A DNA stretch of 64,000 nucleotides from Maribacter_C sp047345145 (lineage in GTDB: Bacteria > Bacteroidota > Bacteroidia > Flavobacteriales > Flavobacteriaceae), in assembly GCF_047345145.1 (NCBI RefSeq), contig NZ_JBLFER010000002.1, positions 1,178,001 through 1,242,000 of the forward strand, given 5' to 3'. The notes below the pieces were generated by a model that saw only the letters and a program-made list of their open reading frames with translations, made no database searches and was not told the origin of the DNA. The translations under genes and the position numbers were made by a program. Of the stretch, positions 53,773-61,765 are shown one piece after another (position 1 is the first letter of the stretch; each line of letters opens with the position of its first letter).

Positions 53773-55154
53773 TCTAATAGTTTAATCACTTGATACAGCG
53801 AAGTGTTGTCGCCAACATTTCCTGGGAAAACGATATAAGGCATATCCGGAAATTTAGCTTCTTCGCCCAATCGCCATACAGGCACCCCTTTTTTCACTTG
53901 TCCCAATACAAGTGCGCGTTGAACGGACAAGCCCTTTGTGGCTACATCACTAGAGGTAATTCCGCCTTTGGCGAGTATATATTTTGGTTGGTTGTTCAAT
54001 TGTTTTATAATGCTGATGAGTCCGTTTGAAACAAGATTTACTATTTCAAGACTCTCAGCTTTTGTAGCACCTTTGACAATGGTTCTGCTGGTATACAACA
54101 CCACTTTTTCTTCCGCCGAAATGAGTAAATCTACTTTTTCCGCTAGGACTTCAATCTCTTTTTGAAAAACAGCGGGTTCCAGCACGTTCGACACATCGAA
54201 TTCCAAAAAAAGGGCATCCGAATTTTCCTTAAGATAGTCCAACTGTTGGGTCGTTTTTGGAACGTATGATCCAATTACGATTAAGGTTCCCCCAGTCCGG
54301 TGTTTACCTAATATTTGATTTTTTGTCAAGCAATCTTTGGCCTCTATGGCGGTAATGGCATTTACGAAAGAGGCTCCAGTTCTAAAAACAAGAGGGCCTT
54401 TATACTTTAGGCATGCCAAGGCCAAGGCTTGTAGGTCTGCATATGTAGTAGCGTTCGCAACTATGTGCGAGACTTCCGGTTGTTCAAAAAGGGCTTTGAT
54501 GTTTTCTGTAGATGTAGTCCGAAGTGCATCCAAAGAGACACTTGAAATTTTATTATGGGCAACCTTACCTTCTGTTTTTTCGACAATCCAATCTTTTAAA
54601 TTGGAAGCTGCATACCCGAAGGTATTGTCTTTGGCAAAAGGTGTTTCTGCAGCGGGAATAAAGGCGTCTCCTTCCTTTACATAATGAACGTCATCGAAGG
54701 TATATCGGCCTCCTTCAAAAAAAGCAGGGGCCAAAATATGTTTTGTATTGGACCACCCCAAACCGGCAACAAGGGCTTCTACTTCGTTCGGGTAATGCCC
54801 GCGTAGAGTAGAATCTCCGCGACTTACAACCAATAGATTTTTTTGATGTTTTTTGGCCAAGTTTTGAAGTCGCTTGCCCAGTAATTTACCTAAGTCATTC
54901 GCAGCTTTGGCCTGAAGACTTCTCGAATTGGTTAGGATAAAAAAAACAGGACTCACCAAAAGTTCTTTCTCAAGCACTTCCGTTGTCCACACTGTAATTA
55001 CGGGAACATCATAGACCGTTTGTGTGCCCGTAGGGTCATCATCTAAAATAACAATGGACCTAGGGTTTTTAGAAAACTCGCTGCGTATATCTTCTAGATA
55101 GCCTGGTAGCCGATTTCCCGCTTCAATAGATGATACGATATCCTCGTTTGACAT
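53769..55154 (-). CDS. DUF1537 four-carbon acid sugar kinase family protein
   Basis: The 461-residue protein shows the DUF1537 hallmarks: IVILDDDPTGTQTVYDVPVI, FILTNSRSL, VVSRGDSTLRGHYPNEVEAL, LAPAFFEGGRYTFDDVHYV, LAKGGITSSDVA and PYIVFPGNVGD. Family members phosphorylate erythronate, threonate or related acids (OtnK, DtnK). Here it is paired with a tartrate-dehydrogenase-like enzyme rather than PdxA2 or OtnC, which is unusual. Gaps of 5 bp and an overlap of 4 bp show tight coupling in the operon. Confidence 0.9.
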   Translation of the reverse strand: MSNEDIVSSIEAGNRLPGYLEDIRSEFSKNPRSIVILDDDPTGTQTVYDVPVITVWTTEVLEKELLVSPVFFILTNSRSLQAKAANDLGKLLGKRLQNLAKKHQKNLLVVSRGDSTLRGHYPNEVEALVAGLGWSNTKHILAPAFFEGGRYTFDDVHYVKEGDAFIPAAETPFAKDNTFGYAASNLKDWIVEKTEGKVAHNKISSVSLDALRTTSTENIKALFEQPEVSHIVANATTYADLQALALACLKYKGPLVFRTGASFVNAITAIEAKDCLTKNQILGKHRTGGTLIVIGSYVPKTTQQLDYLKENSDALFLEFDVSNVLEPAVFQKEIEVLAEKVDLLISAEEKVVLYTSRTIVKGATKAESLEIVNLVSNGLISIIKQLNNQPKYILAKGGITSSDVATKGLSVQRALVLGQVKKGVPVWRLGEEAKFPDMPYIVFPGNVGDNTSLYQVIKLLE

Positions 55155-55159
55155 GTATT

Positions 55160-55798
55160 TTATTCTTCTACGGCGATGACTCTGGCAGGAGCACCGTCTC
55201 CATTTTCCACCTTTAGAGGGAGTGCAATCAGCGTGATTTTTTGTTTGGAAAGTGCCTCCAAATTTGTGAGTCCTTCCACAATAATCACATCGTTCTCCAT
55301 TAAAATATTATGAATTTCGGACACTTCGTCAATATTATTGACATCGGCGACCGATGGCGGTTCGACCCCTAAAATATTAACTCCTTTTACCCCCATCCAT
55401 AGTGCCAATTCTACGCTAATTCTTGGTAATCCATTGCGGTAGTCATCGGTGCCCAATTTTTTACTCCAACCCGTATGCAGCAAAATACTCTGTCCTTTTT
55501 CGAACAGTTTGACGATGGGACTAAGATGGTCTACTGTTATTTCCTCTCTAGGTTTTATACCGCGGATATCAACCACCCAAGCCTCTGAGATGAGCCGATT
55601 TACAGGTAATTTATCAATAGTCTGAGGGTTCACTTCAAAATGCATAGGAGCATCCATGTGAGTGCCGCTGTGGGAGTATAAATTCAAAATGGTTGCGTTC
55701 CAACCATCCTCAGAAAGTGTTTTGGCGGGATCAATAGAAACCCCGCTCATCTTATTATTGATAGGCAGAGTCAAGTCGATTATTTTTTTTCTTAGCAT
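55160..55798 (-). CDS. Cyclase family (kynurenine formamidase-like) hydrolase
   Basis: The 212-residue protein belongs to the cyclase family (PF04199): IDLTLPINNKMSG, LNLYSHSGTHMDAPMHFEVN with the metal motif HSGTHMDAP, and VDIRGIKPREEI, ILLHTGW. The His-x-Gly-Thr-His-x-Asp set binds a divalent metal for amide or lactone hydrolysis. In a sugar-acid operon a lactone or ester is more likely than formylkynurenine. It sits between the dehydrogenase (6 bp) and the kinase (5 bp). Confidence 0.9.
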   Translation of the reverse strand: MLRKKIIDLTLPINNKMSGVSIDPAKTLSEDGWNATILNLYSHSGTHMDAPMHFEVNPQTIDKLPVNRLISEAWVVDIRGIKPREEITVDHLSPIVKLFEKGQSILLHTGWSKKLGTDDYRNGLPRISVELALWMGVKGVNILGVEPPSVADVNNIDEVSEIHNILMENDVIIVEGLTNLEALSKQKITLIALPLKVENGDGAPARVIAVEE

Positions 55799-55804
55799 TT
55801 AAAA

Positions 55805-56884
55805 TTAAGTATTTGCCATTTTTTCCGAAAGTATGTAAGCTACAACACTGTGGGCTACTTCAGAAGTAGTGGAAGTACCTTTAAGGTCTTTGGTCAGATT
55901 CCCTTTTGCAGTAGTGTGTTGAATACCAGCAATGATATCGTTGGCAGCTTCCGGTTCGCCCAAATGTTCAAGCATAATTGCGGCGGACCAAATCTGACCT
56001 ATAGGGTTAGCGATATTCTGTCCAGCAATATCAGGAGCTGAACCGTGAATGGGCTCAAACATCGATGGAAATTCCTTTTCGGGGTTGATGTTTCCGCTTC
56101 CGCCAAGGCCCAAACTTCCCATGATGGCACCTCCTAAATCCGATAATATATCCCCAAAAAGATTGGTGGTAACGATTACATCGAATATTTCGGGTCGAAG
56201 TACAAAACTTGCGGAGGCATTATCAATATACATTTTGCTGTACTCCACATCAGGATATTGCGTTGCTACTTCGGCAATCACTTTATCCCAATAGGCAAGA
56301 CTGTTTATTAAAGTATTCGATTTGGTCACGTTGGTAACCTTGCTTCTTCTTTTACGGGCCAAATTGAAGGAATAATGCGCGATACGTTCAATGCCGAATC
56401 GTGTAAAAATACTGGTATCCATGGCCATTCCGCCCGCTTCTTCAGGGTGCATGGTTTTTCCTGTTTGAACAAATTCCCCTTCGTTGTTCTCACGAACTAC
56501 TACAAAATCGATATCCGCTGCGGTTTTATCTCTAAGTGGACTCAATATCCCATCAAAAAGTTTCACGGGACGGTAGTTTACATACTGCTTCAATTCTCCT
56601 CGAACCTTAAAAGTATAATCTCTTGCAGGCAAAGTATCATCAACTTCAGGAAGCCCAACGGCCCCAAAATAAATAGCATCGAATTTTTTCATTTGTTCAA
56701 TACCATCAGCTGGCATAAACGCACCATGTTTCAGATAATACCCAGCACCCCAAGACAATTCGGTAGTGTCCAGTTCAAATCCATATTTCTTAGCTACGGC
56801 TTTCAATACCGATACACCCGCAGGAACGATTTCCGCTCCAATACCATCGCCGTTCACTACGGCTATTTTGTAAGTTTTACTCAT
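55805..56884 (-). CDS. Tartrate/isopropylmalate dehydrogenase-like beta-decarboxylating enzyme
   Basis: The 359-residue NAD- and Mg-dependent enzyme matches the tartrate dehydrogenase/decarboxylase type (TtuC/YeaU): AVVNGDGIGAEIVPAGVSVL, FGAVGLPEVDDTLPARDYTF, VVRENNEGEFVQTGKTMHPE, KSNTLINSLAYW, MYIDNASASFVLRPEIFDVI, VTTNLFGDILSDLGGAIMGS. The family oxidises 2-hydroxyacids with possible decarboxylation. It is the first gene of the LacI-controlled operon, with a perfect palindromic operator 27 bp upstream. The actual substrate could be a four-carbon acid used with the DUF1537 kinase; unproven. Confidence 0.9.
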   Translation of the reverse strand: MSKTYKIAVVNGDGIGAEIVPAGVSVLKAVAKKYGFELDTTELSWGAGYYLKHGAFMPADGIEQMKKFDAIYFGAVGLPEVDDTLPARDYTFKVRGELKQYVNYRPVKLFDGILSPLRDKTAADIDFVVVRENNEGEFVQTGKTMHPEEAGGMAMDTSIFTRFGIERIAHYSFNLARKRRSKVTNVTKSNTLINSLAYWDKVIAEVATQYPDVEYSKMYIDNASASFVLRPEIFDVIVTTNLFGDILSDLGGAIMGSLGLGGSGNINPEKEFPSMFEPIHGSAPDIAGQNIANPIGQIWSAAIMLEHLGEPEAANDIIAGIQHTTAKGNLTKDLKGTSTTSEVAHSVVAYILSEKMANT

Positions 56885-56910
56885 TTCCCTATTGAATTAA
56901 TTTTACTTTT

Positions 56911-56928
56911 TTGCGCAAATTTGCGCAA
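56911..56928. promoter_or_regulatory. LacI operator 1 (near the dehydrogenase)
   Basis: TTGCGCAAATTTGCGCAA is an 18-bp perfect palindrome just upstream of the minus-strand operon. Its half-site TTGCGCAAA recurs in operator 2, with 107 bp between centres. A minus-strand -7 box TACATTTG (read from 56977 to 56970) places the operator in the 5' leader, where binding would block elongation. Confidence 0.85.
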
Positions 56929-56954
56929 TATCATAATACATATTTATGAAGATA

Positions 56955-56987
56955 TTTGCGATTATATAGCAAATGTATGTAAGTTTG
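56955..56987 (+). promoter_or_regulatory. Promoter of the lacI gene
   Basis: A -33 TTTG at 56955-56958 and a perfect TAnnTTTG (TAAGTTTG) at 56980-56987 lie 21 bp apart. Operator 2 lies downstream of it in the leader. The reverse -7 box for the divergent operon (TACATTTG, 56977-56970) overlaps this region, so both promoters sit between the two operators. Confidence 0.6.
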
Positions 56988-57016
56988 GCGATAGATAATT
57001 ACAAATATCTTATTTT

Positions 57017-57036
57017 TTGCGCAAATATTTGCGCAA
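57017..57036. promoter_or_regulatory. LacI operator 2 (near lacI)
   Basis: TTGCGCAAATATTTGCGCAA is a 20-bp perfect palindrome, 15 bp before the regulator's GTG start. It shares its half-site with operator 1, but has a 2-bp longer centre (AT insert). Two such sites in a divergent region suggest looping and autoregulation by the LacI protein. Confidence 0.85.
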
Positions 57037-57051
57037 TTTACAAACACAAAT

Positions 57052-58098
57052 GTGATAGATTTAAACACCTCTAACGGCAATACATCGGCGACCTTAAAAG
57101 ACATCGCCGAAACTCTGGATATTTCCATCTCCACCGTCTCACGTGCGTTAAAAAGTCATCCTAGAATTAGTATAGGCACTCAGGAAAAAGTGAAACGAAA
57201 GGCTGAAGAATTGGGTTATATCTCCATTGAGATGTTAGAGGCTCAAAAACCTAAAACCTCCAATTTAATCGGAGTCATTGTTCCGAAAATAAGCTACCAT
57301 TTGTACGCTATGGCCATAAGCGGTATTGAAAGTATCGCTGAAGCGCATGGCATGCATATTATCGTATGTCAATCGAACGAATCTTATGAGCGTGAAAAAA
57401 GCTTAGTGCAAGAACTTGTACGTGTCGGTGTCAATGGCATTATTGCTTCCTTAGCAAGTGAGACCAAAGATTTTTCCCATTTCAAGGAATTGAAAAAGAG
57501 GGGAATTCCACTTGTATTTTTTAATAGGGAATGCAATGATATCATAACACATAAAGTAACCATCGATAATAAGATGGCGGCCTATGAAGCGGTTCTACAT
57601 TTGATTTCCATAGGATGTAAAAACATTGCCTATTTAGGTGGTCCGGAAGTATTACAAATCAACCGAGACAGAGCAAAAGGCTATACCGATGCCCTACGGG
57701 ACCACAACCTCGAGATGGATGAAAATCATTTGGTCTACAGCAATTTTGACAAAGAAAGCACGCTTTCCGCAGCGCGTAAACTACTCTATTCACCCGACTA
57801 CCCCGATGGTATTTTGGCCTTTAGTGACCAAATTGCCATAAGTGTTATGTTGGCGGCAAAAGAAAGAGGTATTAGCATACCCGAAAAATTATCAATAATA
57901 GGTTTTAACAATGAACCTATCGATGAACTCTTAGAACCTTCTTTAACCAGTATTGACCAACCGGGGTATCGTATGGGAGAGCAGTCGGCAGAATTACTTT
58001 TAAAACAATTAAAGGATGGCGGTACCACATTTGAAAAACGGATTTTAAAATCCTTTCTGGTGGTTCGGAATTCCACCAATAAAAACCGCATGGGGTAA
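57052..58098 (+). CDS. LacI family transcriptional regulator
   Basis: The 348-residue protein starts at a GTG (57052) and has the LacI DNA-binding head ATLKDIAETLDISISTVSRA, LKSHPRISIGTQEKVKRKAE, hinge EMLEAQKP, and a periplasmic-binding-like effector domain (NLIGVIVPKISYHLYAMAIS, YLGGPEVLQINRDRAKGY, LSIIGFNNEPIDELLEPSLT). It most likely represses the divergent acid-sugar operon through the two TTGCGCAAA palindromes and is released by a pathway intermediate. Relics of DUF1080 and Kelch genes follow directly. Confidence 0.93.
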   Translation: MIDLNTSNGNTSATLKDIAETLDISISTVSRALKSHPRISIGTQEKVKRKAEELGYISIEMLEAQKPKTSNLIGVIVPKISYHLYAMAISGIESIAEAHGMHIIVCQSNESYEREKSLVQELVRVGVNGIIASLASETKDFSHFKELKKRGIPLVFFNRECNDIITHKVTIDNKMAAYEAVLHLISIGCKNIAYLGGPEVLQINRDRAKGYTDALRDHNLEMDENHLVYSNFDKESTLSAARKLLYSPDYPDGILAFSDQIAISVMLAAKERGISIPEKLSIIGFNNEPIDELLEPSLTSIDQPGYRMGEQSAELLLKQLKDGGTTFEKRILKSFLVVRNSTNKNRMG

Positions 58099-58100
58099 AC

Positions 58101-58220
58101 CTCAATTTAAAAGAAGGTGAAATTGGCCTACAATCAAAAGCTGGAGAAATTTTTCAGAAAAACATCAAAATTAAAGAGATTACGGAAGACATTCTGGTAC
58201 CTGATTTTTTAGAATTATGA
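58101..58220 (+). pseudogene. C-terminal fragment of a DUF1080 gene, copy 3
   Basis: Right after the lacI stop a frame reads LNLKEGEIGLQSKAGEIFQK, NIKIKEITEDILVPDFLEL, then stops at 58218-58220. This is the typical DUF1080 tail (GEIGLQSEGAEIxFRNIxIKE). There is no N-terminal part, so an upstream deletion joined it to the regulator gene. Its stop overlaps the next ATG (ATGA), preserving the original operon junction. Confidence 0.8.
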
Positions 58221-58495
58221 TTACTATTGAAATGAAATCACCTTTTTTAAATCGTTCGAGTATATCTTTATTCATCTTCCTGTCTTGTAAAACTATTAAA
58301 ACCAATGTTTCTGCCTCAACCGTATGGAAAGAAGTTGTAGTAGATGTTTCTTTGCCGGTCGCCAGACATGAGGCCACCTTTATGAGGGTAAAAGACAAAT
58401 TTCTAAATTTGGCGATCTTTGTAAACAATTTCAAACCTCTCGAAAAGCCTATAATAGTTATGTTCTATACATGGTGTTGTAGCGGTTTTTTTTAG
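58217..58495 (+). pseudogene. Truncated Kelch-repeat lipoprotein fragment
   Basis: The 92-codon frame begins with a lipoprotein-type signal (SISLFIFLSCKT) and continues with VWKEVVVDVSLPVARHEATF and MRVKDKF, the start of a Bacteroidetes Kelch-repeat protein (ARHExxFVxxGDKFYLLGG). After DKF the sequence loses the pattern and stops. It overlaps the stop of the converging GT39 relic by 4 bp. The start overlaps the DUF1080 relic stop, so both were once in one operon. Confidence 0.65.
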
Positions 58496-59975
58496 TCAAA
58501 TATATGTTCTTTGTAATCTTTCCACCATTTTTCGATATCAACTTTAGGTTTTCGACAAATGTAGAGAGGTATTCCATTTTCTTCTCCAATTGCATATTTA
58601 TGAGTTATTATTTTCACAAACTCAACTTCTTCGAATACATATTCTATGGACGGCTTCTCGTTTCCCAAACTTATCCAGACGTCTGCATCTTTATTCCCAT
58701 AACCCCAAGTCCAAAAACTTCCATGTCTACTTATTGGATTTGGAAGATTGCATTTGTTGCCTAATATTTTAAGTGCACCAGCCTGCCCATAGTTCTCGGC
58801 CCATAAAACACAATTATTTTTTTCTTTAGGACTTAACGATTGATACACACTATCTACCAGTTTTACTTGTTCTTCCCAACCAAACATATGTACATAATCT
58901 CCAGTCAATTCTACTCGTCCATTTTGTTCTTTTTTTTGAGCATATTCGACATACTTTTCAATTGGAAGAATTGGTGTAAGTTCTGGTATGAAATAAATCG
59001 GAGGAAATAAAGTGATTATGGCAATAACGTAAACCCAAATTGGCTTTTTTAAAAGTAAAGATTCAATTTTAACTGCTCCAGCTGCAAAAAGAACTGGATA
59101 AATAGCAAACACATAATACGCTTTAGAATTAAGTAGCCACATAGTAATAAAGATCACTATAGATGCTATTCCTACCGCTCTGTATTTTTTTAAAGTTTTT
59201 ATCTGCTATTAAAGCTGCTAATGCAAAAAGGCTAATAATTAGTGTAAAGGGAAAGTTTAATTGTTCTAGACCAAACTCCATTGGGTTTATCTTGTTCAAT
59301 TGACTTTCATTAAGTGCTTTAATAGCGGAAAATCATTTTGTGCTTGCCAAATAATATTTGGCAAGAAAATCAGCAATGAAATCAATGCCGAAATGTAAAG
59401 CCCTTTGTTTTTAAATAGATTCCCTTTTTGATAGAAAAACAAACCAATAAATAGTCCAAAAGCCCATACTAATATGTTGTACTTGTTCATTAACCCTAAA
59501 CCTAAAGTTATTTCCAAAAGAATCAGGAAGTTTTTGTTTTGCGAGTTTATAAACTTAATAACAAAGTAAAATCCTAATGTCCAGAATAATTGGTCGAACA
59601 CAACAGGTTGGAATAAGGTATGATTCCGATAAAAAGGCAGAAATGCCAAAATGCATATTCCTGCTAGTAAAATAGCTTTTGATTTCCCTCTTAGCTCTTT
59701 AACAATTAAAGAACATAAAACCAAAATCCCAATACCTGCAAGCGTTGGAAAAAGTCGAACTCCTAGAAGTGAATAACCAAAAGTCCAATAAGATATTTTT
59801 CCGATTAAAGCTATAAGAGGTGGAAACTCCACAAACCCCCTAATCTAAATGTTCGCTAACCGACAAGTCAAGTAATTCATCACGTTGTAAGCCATAATTC
59901 TTATTTCCAAACCATTGAATCATTAGTTTGATAATAGAAAAATTAGAATTATCAGCAAATATTTTTTCATTGATT
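58492..59975 (-). pseudogene. Decayed GT39/ArnT-like membrane glycosyltransferase
   Basis: Three minus-strand pieces fit one GT39 protein. The N-terminal piece (about 59970-59845) reads IIKLMIQWFGNKNYGLQRDE, LLDLSVSEHLD then a TAG. The next (59832-59296) has VEFPPLIALIGKISYWTFGY, LLGVRLFPTLAGIG and eight membrane segments. The last (59157-58492) has AGALKILGNKCNLP and a globular tail. Frame breaks at about 59840 and 59160-59300 kill it. GT39 enzymes transfer sugars from polyprenyl phosphate in the inner membrane. Confidence 0.8.
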
Positions 59976-60143
59976 GATGATGATTATGTCATAACAACTG
60001 CCAACCCTTGAGGTCGTATGTTTGGTTCTTAGTTTGAAGATACTATATTTCGGTTAACAAAAGATAAATTAAAGAAGAGTGATTTCGAGGTTGAGCTAGC
60101 TACTTTTAAAAGATATCGTTTCTTAGGTTTCATACTCTTCTTA

Positions 60144-60167
60144 AGCTAATGCCTTAAAGCATTAGCT
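60144..60167. repeat. 9-bp inverted repeat
   Basis: AGCTAATGC and GCATTAGCT are separated by the 6-nt loop CTTAAA. It may be a residual terminator of a lost gene; no T-run of note follows on either strand. Confidence 0.4.
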
Positions 60168-60278
60168 CAGATATTTAACAATAAGCTTAACTAGAAGGAA
60201 ATTCCATATTATTTATAGGTTTTCTAAATTAATATTCTGTTATCTTCTATTTGTTTTTCATATGACACCATCTCTTTA

Positions 60279-60420
60279 TCAATCAGATATTTCTCCTAAG
60301 GATGTTTGAACTCTATTGTTGTTATAGTGCGGAAGTAGTTTTATACAAATAGAATAACCCATGAAAGTATGGTGATAAAAAGCAACTGACAGCTTTGTTT
60401 CTAAAGATATCGTAAATCCA
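60279..60420 (-). pseudogene. Relic of an IS3-like transposase C-terminus
   Basis: The minus-strand frame ending at TGA (60281-60279) reads AFYHHTFMGYSICIKLLPHY, NNNRVQTSLGEISD. The string HYNNNRVQTSLGEIS matches the end of the DDE integrase core of IS3-family transposases (YNxxRxHxSLGxxSP). Nothing of the catalytic part or the inverted repeats remains, so the element is long dead. Confidence 0.4.
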
Positions 60421-60597
60421 TCAATATTATTTTCAAATTTAAACTGCTCAGATTTCTTTCTTTTAATAGTTTGATGGAGCTATAGAAGTTTAACATTTTA
60501 TTCCTTCCAGGGGGGTAGGGTAATTAATAACTAAGCTGTTTTATTATTGAGAACTTGGACTAAAATTCCGTTAACCTACTATTAATTTAAAATACAA

Positions 60598-61194
60598 ATG
60601 AAGATGAGAAAATTAAATGTATTGCTAGGGGTAATACTTATAGTTACTATAATTGTAGCTTGTGAGAAAGATTCGTCTAAGGGAGAAGAGCAGGTATCTG
60701 AAGAGGTATCGGTTGAAGAGATAATAAGCGATTTGAACAAAGAAAAGGAAGAAGAACCTCAAGAATCTGGAAATTCAATTATCTATGTCGAAAACCTCCA
60801 AGATATAGAGGGCTTGTGGGAAGTTAAGGAAATTAGAAATAAACAATCAGGATGGGAATTTGTTACTGTAGATTCAATAGATCCGAGTAAGTTATCTTAT
60901 CCTGTCACTTCTACTAGTTTTTCTGATATTAAGTTTATAAAACTAGAAGGAGATGAAATATCTTTAATAGACACTGATAGAAAGACCATTTTAAATTCAT
61001 TTAAAGCCTCCAATTACGTCACTTCTTTAGGGACTCTCATTAGAGGGCTATTTATTTTAGATTTAAGTGCAATTGCTACAACCAATAAATCTAGTTCAAG
61101 GTTGGTCGTAATCTCTGTTAATGGAGACCTCAGGTTAGGACAGCCCTCGAACAGAAATGAAAGATTAAGTTATAGACTGGAAAAAGTAAATTAA
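60598..61194 (+). CDS. Lipoprotein of unknown function
   Basis: The 198-residue protein has a lipoprotein signal (LLGVILIVTIIVAC, then EKDSSKG) and an acidic linker (EEQVSEEVSVEEIISDLNKE). The body (LQDIEGLWEVKEIRNKQSGW, FSDIKFIKLEGDEISLID, RLVVISVNGDLRLGQ) resembles lipocalin-like small beta barrels of Bacteroidetes. I do not recognise the family. It stands alone, convergent with msrA. Confidence 0.7.
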   Translation: MKMRKLNVLLGVILIVTIIVACEKDSSKGEEQVSEEVSVEEIISDLNKEKEEEPQESGNSIIYVENLQDIEGLWEVKEIRNKQSGWEFVTVDSIDPSKLSYPVTSTSFSDIKFIKLEGDEISLIDTDRKTILNSFKASNYVTSLGTLIRGLFILDLSAIATTNKSSSRLVVISVNGDLRLGQPSNRNERLSYRLEKVN

Positions 61195-61227
61195 ACCACA
61201 GAATACAATTACAAGTTTTTCTTGAAT

Positions 61228-61761
61228 CTAGCTGACAACAAGCTCCATCAGGTTAGTACTTGTTAATTTCTTTGGAAACTTTTTGAGAAGTAGCTTAAGT
61301 TTTGGAGCTATGAATTTCTTACAAAAAGGTTTTTTTGGATTGCTAAAATAGTAATTTGCATATTCTTCTTTCGTTGGCTTGAAACTTCTGAAAGGGTATA
61401 CCTTGGTTACTAGCAAATTATTAAAATCTTTTTGTAAGTCTACTAGTATTTGTTTGGCTTCCTCTGCTTGTGTTTTACAATACGTATAAATCGCTGAACG
61501 GTATTTTTTTCGAAAAGAATGGTTTGATGTACTTTCATGGGTGTGCAGATGAATTTCAATAAGGTCTTTCAAGTCAATAAGAGTTGAATCATAATGTACT
61601 ATAATTGCTTCTGAAAAAGAAAAGTCAAGACCAAATGATGAGACGAAGCCCTGTTCAACGCTTACTACACCATTTAAAGATTGGAATACAGCTTCGGTAC
61701 ACCAATGGCAACCACCGCCCAAAGCTATTTTCTTCCTATTATTAATTTCAACTTTGTTCAT
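61228..61761 (-). CDS. msrA: Peptide-methionine (S)-S-oxide reductase
   Basis: The 177-residue protein has the MsrA signature KIALGGGCHWCTEAVFQSLN, with the first Cys catalytic. It differs from the common GCFWG by GCHWC, a variant I associate with Bacteroidetes. Further text: GVVSVEQGFVSSFG, VHYDSTLIDLKDLIEIHLHT, HESTSNHSFRKKYRSAIYTY. It reduces oxidised methionine in proteins. It starts 4 bp after the Rieske-TPP gene stop and probably shares a transcript with it. Confidence 0.92.
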   Translation of the reverse strand: MNKVEINNRKKIALGGGCHWCTEAVFQSLNGVVSVEQGFVSSFGLDFSFSEAIIVHYDSTLIDLKDLIEIHLHTHESTSNHSFRKKYRSAIYTYCKTQAEEAKQILVDLQKDFNNLLVTKVYPFRSFKPTKEEYANYYFSNPKKPFCKKFIAPKLKLLLKKFPKKLTSTNLMELVVS

Positions 61762-61765
61762 TTTA

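Larger units (their letters stand above)
59976..60597. other. Gene-poor region with hairpin and transposase scrap
   Basis: About 620 bp without an intact gene. It contains a 9-bp stem hairpin (AGCTAATGC 60144-60152, GCATTAGCT 60159-60167) and, near 60280-60420, a short minus-strand piece of an integrase-core transposase. A G-run (60510-60515) lies before the lipoprotein gene but does not show the paired spacing of the C-run boxes. Confidence 0.5.

Noticed and set aside
60510..60520. A G-run followed by GGG upstream of the lipoprotein gene, similar to the C-run boxes
   Set aside because: The spacing is about 8 bp, the orientation is opposite to the gene downstream, and the neighbour on the minus strand is a relic.
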